From positions 6,185,741 through 6,249,740 of the forward strand of contig JANVCC010000018.1 in NCBI GenBank assembly GCA_025345505.1: DNA of 64,000 bases, written 5' to 3'. Positions 12,501 to 27,500 of this stretch are shown piece after piece; positions within the stretch are counted from its first letter, which is position 1, and each line of letters starts with the position of its first letter. This DNA is from Todiramphus chloris collaris (lineage: Eukaryota > Chordata > Aves > Coraciiformes > Alcedinidae). The translations under genes were made by a program, and so were the position numbers. Under the pieces are notes generated by a model. That model worked only from the letters and a program-made list of their open reading frames with translations. It ran no database searches and was not told the origin of the DNA.

Positions 12501-15500
12501 CCCAGGATGCTGAGACTCTGGAAATCATTCAACAGAATTAGAAGTATTTTGGCTGTTCATGTTATCAGATGGTTGCCAGAAAAAAAAAGGAAATAAAAAG
12601 GAAAATTACATAAAACAAATGAACTTAAGTAATCTGAGTTTCAAATAAATTTAAAAAAAAAAAAACCCTGCTGATGTGACTTAGAACTGACATGGGTACA
12701 AATCTCCCTCCTGGGAAAACAAGTTTATTTGTGGCTGTTTCAAGAAAGAGGATGCAGAGAATTTAAATTTCTCAGTATATCTAATCTGTGCTGCCTAACA
12801 CAACAGAATATCTGCAAGCTTCTGCCTGCCCACATGACCAAAGATCACTAGGGACACAGCCAGGCACGCTTAAACCATAACTCTCTTTTAACACAAAAAA
12901 CCCACATGAAAGCATGTTCTGCATCTCATTTCGCATCTCACGTGCTCCACACAGTCTGTGGGCTCAGGCAGTATCCTAGAGACACAAAGCACCATACACT
13001 GCATTCCTTTTTTGTCTATTATAAGCCTCCACCTAGAAAAATAAAATATCACTGTGTAGTAAAAACACTATTTTCACCAAATCCATCTACCGTTTTTGGC
13101 ATCATTTTATGGCTTTCAACTTATTAATCTGCCCTGAAGAAAGAAGACTTTGATTGCTGAGAACCCTCTCGTCACCAGTGCTTGGTCCTTACCTGCACGT
13201 AACTCAGATGAACCTGTATGTCCACAAACTTGGCTAGTGCAACAAATAAACCTGTGCTTTCTAGCTCGTGATGTGCTCCAAATAATGGCTTTCCATTTTT
13301 ATGAGTCTTTCTTTCATACTGGAGTCTCTGCCAAGATCAGTCATTGGCTATATTTTCTTGTTGATAAGCTGAAAGGCTTAGCTGAGTTTTGGTTTTGTCT
13401 TGTTCTGCATCAGTGGTTCCTCTGTCTTTTAGACATGATGGAGTGATGAGGATGTTCAGGGAGTACCAGTGGCTGTTCCTCACCACCAGCTTTACAACAA
13501 TACCATGCAAGTTATCTCTCTGCTGCCCTGTGCAGCTACTTCACTCTTCCATCACACCCCATATGTTGGGAAAAGTTCCATTTCTGCTACGAGTGAAGTA
13601 CTGAGTTCTGAAGATGCTCAGTGGAGAACTTCATGGTAGGCAGGTTGTTGCATGTAATCATAGAGTCACAGAATTACAAAATGTTTTGGGTTGGAAGGGG
13701 CCTCTAAAGGTCATCTAGTCCAACCCTCCCTGCAGTGAGCAGGGGCAGCTTCAACTAAAGCAGCTTGCTCAGAGTCTCATCCAACCGGATCTGGAATGTT
13801 TCCAGTGATAGGGCACTGACAACCTCTCTGGGCAACCTGGGCCAGTGTCTCACCACCCTCACTGTAAAAGATTTCTGCCTTCTATCTAGTCTAAATCTCC
13901 CCTCTTTTGTTTAAAACCATCACCCCTTGACGTGCTACAATAGGCCGTGCTAAAAAGATTGTCCTCGTCTTTCTCATAAGCCTCCTTTAAAGTTCTGGAA
14001 GGCCCCAGTAAGGTCTCCCTGGAGCCTTCTCTTCTCCAGGCTGCAGGTAATAATGACTGCCATTTCTGAGCTCCTTCTGCCCTGCCATGCAGGTTTCATG
14101 GATGGAGCACCACATCACCATTCCCTGCAGGCTTGTAATATTCTCTGCCTTCAGTGAAGTGAGGTAAGTCACTACTGGACAGATACCTGATCTTACACAC
14201 AGGGGATTGATGCTGAATGTCAGCCTGAGTACCTGGAGAAGGAGGGATTATCTAAACCCATCATAGTATTTGCTGGATCAACAGCCTAAGCCAGCCACTC
14301 CACGGTAACGGTAATTCCATTCTCGACCTATGCAGATTGCTGTAATTTTTATGTGCTTTGCCTTTTTCAGTTAAAACAGCATCTGCCTTGCTTCTGCACC
14401 ATGTGCCCTGGTGTTCACCTTCTAGCAAGAGCATTATATGCTGTCCTTAGGGAACTTCACTTTCATGCTTGCTGTTCACGGCCTTCTTAGAGAGGCGGTT
14501 ACACGTTTCAAAGCCCACTGTGGTTGGTATTTAGCAGGCAAATCTTCGGGCAAAAAAATCTGCATATACATCTTTGCATAGCTTGTGAATGAACCTGAGA
14601 GCTCTTCTTGATTTGCCTTTAGTACTAGAGGTGGCTTCCTGTCATGGTTTAGGGTCAGGGTGGCCCCTTAGACCTATAACAGACACTCTCTGTTAACCCC
14701 CCTCCCTCCCCAAAGGGGAAGAGAAAGGGAATGAGGGAGAGAGACTCAGCGATTAGAAAAGGAAACTAGAACAGCTTTCATGAAAAGGAAATTAATAATT
14801 ATAAAGATGGAATATATATAAATGGAATATATACAAATCTATACAAACCCATCGTCAACGGTCTTTTCTGCAAAAAGATCTGAACTCCTGACTCTGGAGA
14901 TGATGACACCAGACTCCTAGACAGAAAATCTCAGAGTAACCTTTTGCTAAACAGTTTCAGAAATACATCTTTCACCAGTGTTTTCCCAAGGGTTTAAAAG
15001 AAAGTAGTGTGATTTAAAAAAAAAAAAAAAGCAATTTATAAACCAGCTGCACTTGGATTGCCACACTGCATTAAGCAGAGAAGTTATTTTTGGAGCAAAT
15101 ACAACAGCCTGCTTCTGTTTGGGTGTAATATTTTTTCTGCTTCTGTTAGACTACATTACGTGGCTACTACAGGCACAGTGCACCTTGCATAAGAGCCAGA
15201 ACTCAAATGGTGTTTAGTTGCACCTCTTTGATTGAAACTGCTTTATAGAACCAAGAAACCTAAATATTGGTGCATTGCAGATTGTCATTTTTAGCTGCTG
15301 CAATACCATGGCTTGTTTTGGTGCCTGCTGCCAGATTACATCATCTTGTAGCAACTTTTTCAGTGGAGCAGCCAAAGCTGCTTCTCCCAGGATATATTTT
15401 GATTGGAAACCCAACAATACCATGTATTTTTTAAAAATTTAATTATTTTTTAGTTTCCCTGCTGCAGGTAAGAGTGGAAAGATGGGAAGGAAGAATTTAT

Positions 15501-18500
15501 AGAATCACGTGAGAAAGGATGGCCTTGGGAAAGGCAACGATGCCTAAAGGTGGATCAAATCCACACCCCAGAAACACATAAGCAATACTAATTCTTCAGA
15601 ACTGGTTCATGCATGGATCTGTACAATTCTATTTCCTCACGTTAGCTTGAGCTCTGCATCAGGTTCTCTATCTAGTAACGTAAACATGGCTAGAGGTGAA
15701 GCCATAGCAGTGCAAAATCCCAACTGAAAGGCCTTGTTTGCCATGCTGCAAGGGTGATTTCTGCTACACGTGCTTGGCAGGCCAAGAGCATGACATCAGG
15801 CTGTCGTGTAGCACGGGCTGAAGGTCCAGGCTGCGTGTCGGAATCTATCTGTCTTGGCCTCCGTGTCAAGTTTGAATTTTAGAGATGCACTGTGCATACT
15901 CCAGTCAAATACCAAACTTCCTCTGGGTGAGCTCCAAGACTTGTTTTGACTCATGGCACTGCTCAAAAAAGAGGGGAGGGCAATTGAAACTATTTTGTTG
16001 GGTTTTTTCAGATGATCTAATGCTTTGCACAGCCCTAAAAAATGAGACAGATTTTCACACATGACATGAAGTTGACAACGAGCATTTCTAGCTATGACAC
16101 AATGTATGTTTTTACTCTAAGGCAGACAGACTTTGTCCCAGTGACTGGAAAAACATGTTATCTGATCCTTAATTTGATCAACAGTCCATAGAACCTTCTT
16201 AGGCTGGTGCCCAGATATGATCTTTAGTTCTGTCTTTGTGGTGACAGCGCTGCCAGACTAAGTGCATCGGGCCACAGCTCAGCTTGCTTGGTTATATTTC
16301 AATCATGTAAGTTCTCTGGAGAGAACACAAATCAGCATCACCCGTATTTCTAAGGTTACAAGAGCTTGTAAACCTCATTCCAATCTCATTGAGAACAACT
16401 TCAACATCCTGCTTGCTATGCTTAAGTGTTAAAGAATGAAAAGCAGGAGTGCTACCTTTTTATCTGCTTCGGAAGCCTTTATGGAGATTAGCAAGTGTTG
16501 CTCTGATCAATCCCAGTTCTGTGCCATCTTGCTATCTGGATACAAAAGGTCAGATTTTAAGCTGGGGTAAATCAGTTGAACCTTGAAAAGGTCAACAGAG
16601 CAATGCTAGCTTGTCCCAGCTGAGGACAAATTCCCACTGAGCCATTCCAGAGATATGACACTTGGGATACAGGGTTTTTCCCACCACACACTTTCCTATA
16701 ATCATTTACTACTCTCCTATTCAGAGTTTCCCTGGCTCAATTTCTTGCTGTATTTTTTTTTTTCCTCACTCACTGTATTTAAAAATAATTTGCCTTCCTG
16801 AAAGGCAGAAAACTGATACATTCCAATCCTTGCACCAGCCCCCTTTTTCTAACATGGATTTATTCTGCAGACTAATGAGCCTTAGTGGGATCACAAAAGA
16901 TACAGTGAGAATATTTACTCACAGCTTCTTAAGCGTAATAAACAGCACACCTGGATCCAAACTTTCTTCATATGTCCTTGCATCAAGAGCCTTCTGAGAG
17001 GGCAGGAAGGAGAAATGATACAGCCTCTCTAAGTGTCCTTGCATATAGGCTTTGAAAGGACCAGTGTTCAGGTCTTTGGGTTTAATTTGTGTGAAGAATA
17101 AAAAAGCAAAGACCTGTGTATGAGACACAGAAATAGGTAGTTTTTAATACTTTTCACTGCAAGGCAGAACACCTGATGCTGGATGGTCATATCGGTCAGG
17201 GACTGCAATAGTCAAGGAGGACCTTGTACAAAATTTCCCATCACAGACATAAAGATCAGTGTGCTGGCCGAGCACGGAAGAACGAGTACATTTCACTGCC
17301 TTAAGATAACGATTGTTTTGGGGGGTGTATTTTTTTCTGTTCACACAAATTCAAAGCAAAGCGAGCCAGGTTTAGTTTGGCTGGGTTTGCTGCATTGGAG
17401 TGACTATGCTAAAAACAGGCAAATCAAACGAGAGCTCCCTACTCAAGTCTGACCCTATATTAATAGAAATATGCATGACCCTGAGACACTCCTACATTAC
17501 CCATCCAAATTGCTTTTCTCATCTTGGGTAACTTGGAAAGCACAGTGGCATGGATGTCACAGGGGGGGCAGTAAGCGATACTTGTATTAACACCTTCATT
17601 TTTGGAGCTTCGGGCTGCCTGGTAGAGACAGCTAAAGGAAAGAAGGCAGGGAACCAGCAAAGAAACCAAACTCTGGCTTGTACATAGAGCCAGCCACCCT
17701 GCTCTATGGGCTGGCAAAGTGCCAAGGAGGAAAATGGATAGGGCGTACGAGAGGAAGGAAAAACCTTCTGTGCTGCTGTTCACTTGCACTGGCACATCCC
17801 CCATTGCCATCCCCCCTTTCCCTGCGGGCGCACAACCGGCAGCGCAGCCGTACTGTACATACTACAGCACAACCACCTCTCTCTGAAGTGGCCACGGTCG
17901 AGGCTGCCAGAGGGCTAAAACATTCAAAACCAACAAAGTGATCCTGGAGATCTGGAGGAGGTGTGGACTCTTGTGCTCTATGCCCTGAATGCTCTCCTCT
18001 CTGAGCATCTCTCTGAGGCCACCTCCCTCTGTAAGCATCTCTCCTCAACACCCAAACGTGTCCTAACATCACAGAAAAATGAGTTATTAAATGGTTGACT
18101 TGGCTGAGAGATGCCTCTTTATTTACCTTTGAAAACAGAAAGTAAATATAATAGTAAAATATATGTCTGTATCTGACTGCGTCCCTTCCTCCTCCAGTCT
18201 TTGTTGCTCCCCTCCCTTAGCTGTCTGGGAACGAGGGTTTCACTTGATCTGTTTTTTGCAGAGTTAAGCACAATGGAGCTCTTGAATGATGCTATGATAC
18301 GAACATAATCAAATTCTCTTTTCTCTGTTCCTGGAAACTATGGCAATGCTATTAAAAAAAATATATGGTGGGAACATCTATAGTACAGAGGGGAGTGTCT
18401 GAGAGCAGAACTTGGTCCAAAAGCACCTACACTGAAGGATCATTAAAATGGTTCTTCAGTTGTGATAACTAGGTAGCTCGTTCCTTACCTTTCCAGAGCT

Positions 18501-21500
18501 GAACTTGTCAGCCCACCCTTAAAATTGCCATGGATAAATTTGATCTGAAGATCTCCCCAGCTTCACCTTTCTGAATGTTTATGTCTGAAGCCCCAGAACT
18601 GCCACTTGATCGCTGTGGGATAGATTTTTAGCAAAAAGGACATCGAAATGAATAGCCACATCCTGTAGCATCTAATTACAGGGCCTTAGTTGCACCATTT
18701 AAAAAGCAATTATTCCCCTTCTTCCTACACACCCATGTTTACTAGAATAACTGAAAGCAGAGGCAGAGATGCATGGAAAAACACAGAAATTTTCTGAAAC
18801 AGCAGTTACATAATGAAGAATTGAACCTGTCTCTACAGTGGGAGCTTAAACAATGAAGTATGTTCTGTTTCTCAGTCACCTTGAGCTTTAATACCCGAGT
18901 CTTGACAACCAACACATGCCAGGGTGTGTAAAATGAATAATTTTCTATTTACTTTTTCTACTAATAAAATCAAATCAATAAAGTAACAGACAGCCTTCGA
19001 GAGGCAGAGAAATGTTCCTCCTATGTAGCCCTAAGGAGACCCATAAAGCAAATACACACTTGCATCCTCACAGGTAACGCTGTTTACCTTCTGTTACTCT
19101 CATGTGACAATGCAGAGTACCAGGAGGTGTTCCTTGTGACTCCCAGACAGTGCCCATTAAATTCCTTGCTTTCTCTCCCTCTGCCTCCTATATGCAAGAA
19201 ATTAGACGGGCACGTTCTGACCATCTGCAGGAGCTAAATCATGCCTTGTACATTCTTTTCATCAGGCTCTTGGTCTGTCCAAAGTAAGAGTAAATAAAGA
19301 AGTGGTAAAACACCCAGTGAAGAGTAACAAGCTCTACGGTTGGCTCCAGAGCCACCGGATGAGTGAATGCTCTGATAATGCAGAGTGGACGTTGCTCCAT
19401 AAGCATTTTAGGTGGTGCCATCAGGAAGCAGCTCTCAAACACAGCATGCGTGTGTGGCATCGCTGCTGCCAAGACAAATGTAATCACTCTCAGTCTAATC
19501 CTACAACTTTTAATTCTTTTCCTTCGGTTTTGAGCTCTGTTTCTGTTCCCCAGTCAGAAAGCTCCAAGCAGGAGAAGACCCATCTGGTCCCAGCTGGGGG
19601 CTAAGCCAACATGGATTATCACCAGCCAAGAGCTACAAAATCATGGCTAGGGCATGTCAAGGTCACGGGTGTTTCCTCAACTGAAACTGCTCTCCCTCTC
19701 CTTTGTAGCTATGTACCTTCAACCTAACCTTCCAGCTTAGAGACCTGGTTATGCTCCGAGACTACGGGTATTTCCACGCTGCATGCCAGGGTCATCCGGA
19801 GGCTGGCCTCTGGATCAGGCTTACTCTACATTCAGACAGAGAAACTAAAGTGCAATGCCAGGCGCAGCCCAAGGGGCTGTTCTAAACCTGCCTGGCACAC
19901 CCAAACGGGCAGTCTGGAGAGTGCCTGCAGGGCAAGCCTGGGAGAGGAAGGGTGGCTCTCCCAACCCTCCTCAGCTGTAATGTAGACACAGCCTGGGGTA
20001 GCGTGTAAGGATGAGAACCTGCTTGGCTCCAACGCTGCACAATCCTCTCAAGCTAAAGGCTGAACGTGCCACGTCTCACACACATATACATAACAAAAGG
20101 CAGTCAAAATCTTTATTAAGTAAACTAAGAAGTAATTAAAACTGCAAGCCAAATGGGACCAGTCTTCATTTAATATGGCTAGAAATGGTTTACAGTCCCC
20201 CGTCTTTATGACTTCTAATATCAAAAGCCCAGATGAGGCTGAGAAATAGTGCCTGCTATAGAGGAGAACACAATCTTCTTTTAACTACAAATGTATACAA
20301 AATGCAGCATGTATCAATCAGATTAAAAATGTCACACCTATCAGGATAGAAGAATGAAATACCTGCTCTCATGCACACTTCCTAGCATATAAAAGTGTTG
20401 GTTGAAGTTTCTCTCACTACCCCTGCAATGCTCACATCATATGGACCAGCACATTCACGACAGGAAACACAACACTAGGTACAAATGGCAGAGTTTTTAG
20501 AATCACAGAATCGTAGAATGATTTTTGCATGTAAACACAGCAAAAAAGGGCAGCTATTTGAAGATAATTAGGTGTCTAAAGACACAGCAATCACGCTGTG
20601 GGCATTTCAAATGCACCTGGGCATCTAACTCCTTTGATTTCAACTAAATTATTTTAAAACCTTTTCAATTCTATATTTAATTTTCTTAAGCATTCCCCAG
20701 ACACCAAGTGTAGCTATCACAAAGTTACAGTCATTACCATCACTCCAAAGCCTCAATATCTCATTTTAAAAGTTTAACTTCCTAAACTGCAATGCCGTGT
20801 GAAAACACGTGACATTTATCACATAAAAAAACCCTAACTCTCAGAAGTGAGGAAGTGGACAGGCAAGAACATTGCAAAGTTTATCACATCTGCACAGAAC
20901 AAACCATGTATTTTTATTATCTAGCATGAAGAATACACACTGCATCGCAGCAAGCAGCCATAATTCTCATCCAGTGATATCTAAAGTATTGTTCTTCTCG
21001 ACTTCAGCACATAGATAGTTGAAGAACTGCTGGGCAGTGGAAAATAGCAGTCAATATGTGCATTAATAAACCATTTATCATTATTCATGCTTCCATTTTG
21101 ATAGAGCACTCGTAAAGACTAATTCTGAGTCAGCTTTGACCTGGCAATTCCCATGGAACAGACTGAGGTCCTACTTGGCTGAACTTGCTCACAAGGCACA
21201 TCCGTCGTTTTAAATATAAATTTATTTCTGCCCTTGTCAACCTGCTACCTCATTATCTCACTATCCACTGACAAAAGCAATGATGAATCGTGAACACTGG
21301 GGTACAGGGAACCAAATACACTCATAAAATTAACCTCATTGTGTCAGTTGTGCATAGCATGATGAAACCCTCCGACGGGACCTCTGGGGTTACCGTAACA
21401 CAACCGAAGAGTATTGGTGTTCTGCTGAAAACAATGATGAATGTATAGTTCCAGAATAAAATCTGCATCGTGTCTGGTGCGCGGCCAAATCAGAGCTGCA

Positions 21501-24500
21501 AGTGGATTTGCTTTTGAGAGTTCTTGCTGCATGACATTCACAGAGAGGAGAATTTGAAGGCCTTTCACAAAGGTTTTGCTGTGCGTTTGGTTTGATCGCT
21601 AGGCAATTCCCTCTAGAAATACACAAAGTAGGGATCATTTTCCACTTAAAACAGAATAAAACTACTATAAAATCGAGTGAAAAGTCTTACACTCAGCCCA
21701 GCTATGGGATACGGCTGTATTTGACCAGAACATAGGTTAGGCTATCCCTGCATCTGTTATTTCATGTGCTATCTGTGCCACGGGCCTGCACGGGGGAAGA
21801 CACTGAGCTGCTCAGCATCATCACGCACAGGCTGCACCACCAGCCCCCGGGGACGTGCAGCAATCCCAGGCTCCCACTGTGCCCACACAGCCCCCATCCC
21901 CACCGAGGCTCCACCTACCTCTGCCTGCACCTTTCTGTAGAGACACAGCCATAGAATCGTGGGATCCTTTCTGTTGGGAAAGCCTTAAGGACGATGGAGT
22001 CCAGCCGCTAAGCCAGCACTGCCAAGTCCGCCGCTGAACCGTGTTACTAAGCACCACATCTCCATCTCTTTTAAATACTGCTGTTCTTCCAGTGGCCCCA
22101 GGATTTGTCCCCAAACCACCTCCACTGCCAGCAAGACTTTAAATCAAGGTGAGCTCTGATGTGCCAGGTACACACCATAATTCCGTGACGGGATCATTTT
22201 ATTTTACACTCGCTCTCCAGAGAATTCTCCCTTGTGCTTTCCAGTGCAGCTGTTTTTATTGTTACCATACTCCGATGTCCGGAAGGTAGGCTTAAAGGCA
22301 CAAACTGAACGCTCTTTGGCAACGCAGGGGTTTCTTGCAACAGTTCTGCTGCGCACGCCAACGTACAGAACCACGCAACCGGGTGGGAGCTCGCAGCAGG
22401 ACGAGGGCCAAGGGCAGAGCTGAAAGTGGGGCAGGGCTTGGAGGGGCCAGCCTTAGCTCCTGAAAAGAGCTGCTGGAGAAACCTGCTCTGCCCGTACTAC
22501 GTTGATAATGGTTTTCCAGGATACTCGGTCAAATCGATTTCTTAGAGCAAAGCAAACGGGTGGGATTGCAGTCATCGCGTCTCGTTTGACTGACAAGGGA
22601 TTTCTGCAGAAAGCTTTTGTTACCCTGAGCAGCACACCGGTTTGTCAATCTTTCTGAGCTGCAAATACTCTGCAGATCGTGACGGAAAGCCTCCCTTGCC
22701 ATAGATACCACTGTCTTCTGCAAGGGATTGCTAAGACTCACCTATTTTTATAGAAAGGGATATTAGAGTTCTCTGCTCAGATTCACAGCACAGGTCAAAG
22801 GTTTCTGCCCAGTACTGCCCACATCCAAGACATACCCTGAAGTCTGTGGTGGTTTAACCTTGGCTGGATGCCAGGTGCCCACCAAGCCGCTCTATCACTT
22901 CCCTCCCCTCCCACCCAGCTGGAGCAGGGGGAAGAAGGTAAGATGAAACTCACGGGCTATGACAAAAGCAGTTTAAAGAAAAAGCAAAGCAAGGCCACGT
23001 GCGGAAGAGGAAGAAAACAAAGATTTATTCTCTACTTCCCATCAGCAGGTGCTGTCTGTCCCTGTTTGGGAAGCAGGGCTCCAAACGCGTATTGGTTGCT
23101 CTGGAGGACAAGCTGATGCCCCAATCCCTCCTCCTTTTCCTAGCTTTTATAGCTCAGCTGACATCATGTGGTACGGAATATCCCTTTGGTCAGTTTGGGT
23201 CAGCTGTGCCAGTCGTGTCCCCTCCCAAGATCTTGTCCAGCCCATCCCACTGCAGGGGGAATGCTGGAAACCAGCCCTGGTGCTGTGCGAGCCCTGCCCA
23301 GCAGCACCCACAGCACGGGGGTGTGATCAGCACCTTTCCAGCTCCCAGGGCAAAGCACAGCACTGGGAGGGCTGCTGTGGCAGCTCAGTCAGACCCAATA
23401 TGAAGTCAAATACCCATTGATTTTAATGTAGCTCTTGTTCTTCGTATGCAATAAGCACTATCTAATAAAATACGTATCAAATAAAGCAGTGTCAAAACAT
23501 AAGGCCTCTGGCTAATGGAAAATGACTTTGAGTGAAACATGATATTACGTCCCATAACTGATTAGTCATTTTCCTAATCACCTCTTAATATGGTCCTATT
23601 ACTTTTTGGAATAGTGACCAATGCAAGCTGGCAATCAGAATGCAACTGGATATAAATGATGCCAGAGCTCTGCACCAGCTCATTTTTCACAATATGGAAG
23701 ATCATAGAATTATAGAATGTGAGGGTTGGAAGGGACCTTAAAGATCATCCAGTTCCAACCCCACTGCCATGGGCAGGGACACCTCCCACTAGAGCAGGTT
23801 GCTCACAGCCCCATCCAGCCTGGGCTTAAAAACTTCCAGGGATGGAGCTTCCACCACCTCTCTGGGCAACCTGTTCCAGTGTCTCACCAACCTGTTCCAG
23901 TGTCTCACCAACCTGTGCCAGTGTCTCACCACCCTCATGGGGAAGAAATTCTTCCTCATGTCTAACCTGAATTGACCTATCTCCAGTTTTAATCCATTCT
24001 GTCTAATCCTATCACTGCCTGACAGCCTAAAAAGCTCCTCCCCAGCTTTCCTGTAGCCCCCTTCAGATACTGGAAGGCCACAATAAGGTCTCCCCAGAGC
24101 CTTCTCTTCTCCATACTGAACAACCCCAACTCTCTCAGTCTGTCCCCATAGCAGAGGTGCTCCAGCCCTCTGATCATCCTCGTGGCCCTTCTCTGGACAC
24201 GTTCCAGCACATCCATATCCTTCCTGTCATAGGGGCTCCAGAACTGGATGCAGAACTCCAGGTGAGGTCTCACGAGAGTGGAGTAGAGGGGGAGAATCAC
24301 CTCCCTTGACCTGCTGGCTACAAAACACTGACCGTCCTCTGATGTCAGTGAATTCCACCCATGGCAAAGCATTTATTTGACCATCGTAAAACCAAAAAGT
24401 TGAAAAGCAGATGACAATTTGATCTACTCTGTGCTGTAGTTTTCATCCATATCTATCCAGGAAAACATATCAAGGATTTGGACACATAAAAACTGAAATG

Positions 24501-27500
24501 CAGCAGAAGAAAAATCATTGACATGATTAAACCTAGGGAAGCAAATGAGTTCAAGTTCAAACGCTGGTATTCAAGGAGTCAGACTAATTGACATCCCAGC
24601 TCTAAACACTATGAATCTAGGAAAGATCTGAAGCCTCCAAGACGAATCTACATGAGGAAATGACCATTGAACCAGAGTGCAACCAAAGCTTCCAAAATAA
24701 ATGACAAAACTATTAATTAACACACTCTAAGGCCAGAAGTAATCCTTGCAATCTCTTCATCTGACTTCCTGCTTTAATGCAGGCTGTAGCATTTGCACTA
24801 AATAATTCCTGTTTGAATTAGAGCTGATTTAAAGGGTTCTCAGGGCGATGAACTGACTGCAATTATTGACTGGTGTTCAATTATAAATCAGTATTTCCAG
24901 TTCAAATGTATTCCTGATTTTAAGGTGAACTTGTAAAATTTCACTTTCCAGTTATGACAGAATGTATCTTGGTGAACCAAGAGAACAATTCAGTTCTCCT
25001 ATCACTTTTTAGTTCTCCATTTAAGTACCAAACCATTCCTTAAGTCCTCCTGAATAAATTAAACATTTTCTTTTCAGGAAGGTTTCCCAGCACTTCTACA
25101 GTGACCAAGGAGAAAGATGAAGACATTAACAAGTCAGCTCTGCCATAAGCTACCTGGGACAACACAAGAGAATGTCATCTCCACTCCACAGAAGCAAGAT
25201 GTAGCAAGGAAGCACAGTTTATGCTGGAGATGGATTTAATAAGTTTCCCAAAAGTCTCTGATGTCCGAGCCAGCTTATGGCAGCCTTGTCTAAGGTGGGG
25301 TCTCACAGCAGGTAGAGTATGCAGCATCTCTCACCACGCTTACCATCCACACTCTCTCCCAAGTTACGTTGACTTCAGGTACAAATGAGTGGCATCATTT
25401 TAGTATTCAAAACATTTTATAATAAATTCTGATTCTTACTCAGCATTGTAGTTCTGGGATTTATTATGCTACATCATACCTTTGTGGGAGCCACCGGCCT
25501 CAGATTGTTTTCAAGATGTATCTCAATCTATCCGGGGGTGGGAGGTGACAATTTTAGAAATGCTTCTTTTTCCTCACCTCAGCAAGGATCAACTTGATGA
25601 TGACTTCCCTTGCATATGAGGTAGATACTTAGGACCTCTTCTTAGCAAGATCTACCTGGCTATAATTCAAGGAGAGCCCTCGCTGCCCCTCCCTGCCCCT
25701 GCCCCCAGTGCCACTCTTAGGGTCACAATGCCGGGCGGCTCTGTTGACCCTGCGCTGGCCTGGCAATGGCCCCAGTCATGAAGACTTTATGAATAAACCT
25801 AGTAATAGCAACAATTCTTTCCCCAGGTATAGACAGCCTGCCTGCTGATTCAAGGTAAAATGCTCACATTGTGAACCATAATCTCAGCCCCAAAACCACT
25901 GTCCACCCAACCACTAAACAACTGTGCCCCAAAAATGGGCTTCAGGCCAAAGACTCAAGTAGGACATTTTTTGTTTTCCTTTTTTTTTGGGGAGAAAAGT
26001 CAGACTTAGTCTGAGATCACTTACATCAACAAGCAGCCACACCATTAGAGAGGCCCCAGCAGAGCAGCAGTAAATCCAGGAAGCATGCTAAACAGAGAAC
26101 TCTGTCCCAGTACATTACTGCAATGGAGAGACTGGGAGTGTGCTATGGGAGGCTCCCCAAACAGTACACTACGGGGAACTCTGACAGGTCGGAACGGTGA
26201 GAAGGCGATGGAAATAAATATTCCCCCTCATTCTCACAGGCAAGTCATCTTTTCTCTTCTCCACAACCAGCCTAGCGCCTTGCTTCCCCACACCACTGCA
26301 AAACTCTGGACCTGCAGCACTGCTGGATTACAAACCTTGATGCTGCTCTTCCTCTCACCCTGCATCTCACAGCCTGTTCTCCTGCCGTCCTTCACAACCG
26401 CTCCTGCCCTCCTTCCCCAATTTGATTTTCATTCCTGTCAGATTTCCAGCCCAGTTCAGAGTGCAGCCACTGTGACAGTTCCATGCACAGGACAGAGAGG
26501 TGCAAAGGCAGGAGGAGATAGCAGGGGATGTTCCTGCACCCGCTGTGTCAGCTCTGCCTCTTCACGTCGTAGCACCTTTGGTACCTGAGACAAGCAAGCT
26601 ATGCTCGTTTTCAAACGCGGGCAGCGCTCACGGGCTCTTCTGGAGCTGTTGAAACTCTGCACTGCTTCATCCTCTGAAGATGCAATCAGGAAGCAAGTCC
26701 CACTGTTTAATGCACTACTAGAACATGCTTAGAGTTGCACTGAAATCTCAGAGAACTGGCAGATAACTAAACAAACAGACTTGATTTTTTTTTTTCTGAG
26801 AGTCTGTAACAACTTGTTGAAGTATTGCAGAAAAACTAGCAGAAGAAGGGTGGTCCTGCATGAAGGAAGAGAGTCACAGGGGGATGCAGTGGAAGGGCAC
26901 ATTGGGGATATTCACTCACTCACTCACTGTGCTGCCAGACAATGTCTGCTTTCTCTCGGATGCAGGCTCCTTGACACGAAAACCAGAGAACACATCACGT
27001 TCATCTGGCTTTTATCAGCTCACACCCTCTCGGCCTGTATTGTACATCAGTTTCTCAAGGGAAAACCAAGACCTGAGATAACTGTTGCCTTACTACCCCA
27101 CACTTTTTCAGCACAGCTACTTGTCCACAAGACATACAGAGGACCCCAAAATCTCAGGTCAATGTGGCAAGCACTGAAGATTGGGAGCTCTTCTTATCTC
27201 GTTACCCTCTACAAACACAACGATGAACCACGTCTCTCGCTGCCTAATACAGCTGTCATCACTTCAGTGCCTGGTAGCCTACAAATGGGCTGGTCCTACG
27301 GTGACAGAGAGAATAATAGAAAGATTACAGGCTGGATAACTCCACTTCAGGATGGACAACTTTTGCAGTCAGTCAATGTTTCTTCCCACGCTTAGTCGGG
27401 AAAAAATCCCAGCCCAAGATTTCACTGCTTTGTTACAGGGAATCACGGAATGGTGGATGTTGGAAGGGACCTCTAGGGATCACCTTGTCCAACTCGCCCT

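Noticed and set aside
22868..23420. Plus-strand open frames of 82, 134 and 123 codons
   Set aside because: They lie within the minus-strand solo LTR, which is non-coding here.
26085..26588. 167-codon plus-strand open frame
   Set aside because: Low-complexity Ser/Pro/Leu translation, no domain, and a partly open opposite strand; likely chance.
26781..27395. 204-codon plus-strand open frame
   Set aside because: No domain or family similarity, and unremarkable composition; this length is within chance expectation for 64 kb in six frames.
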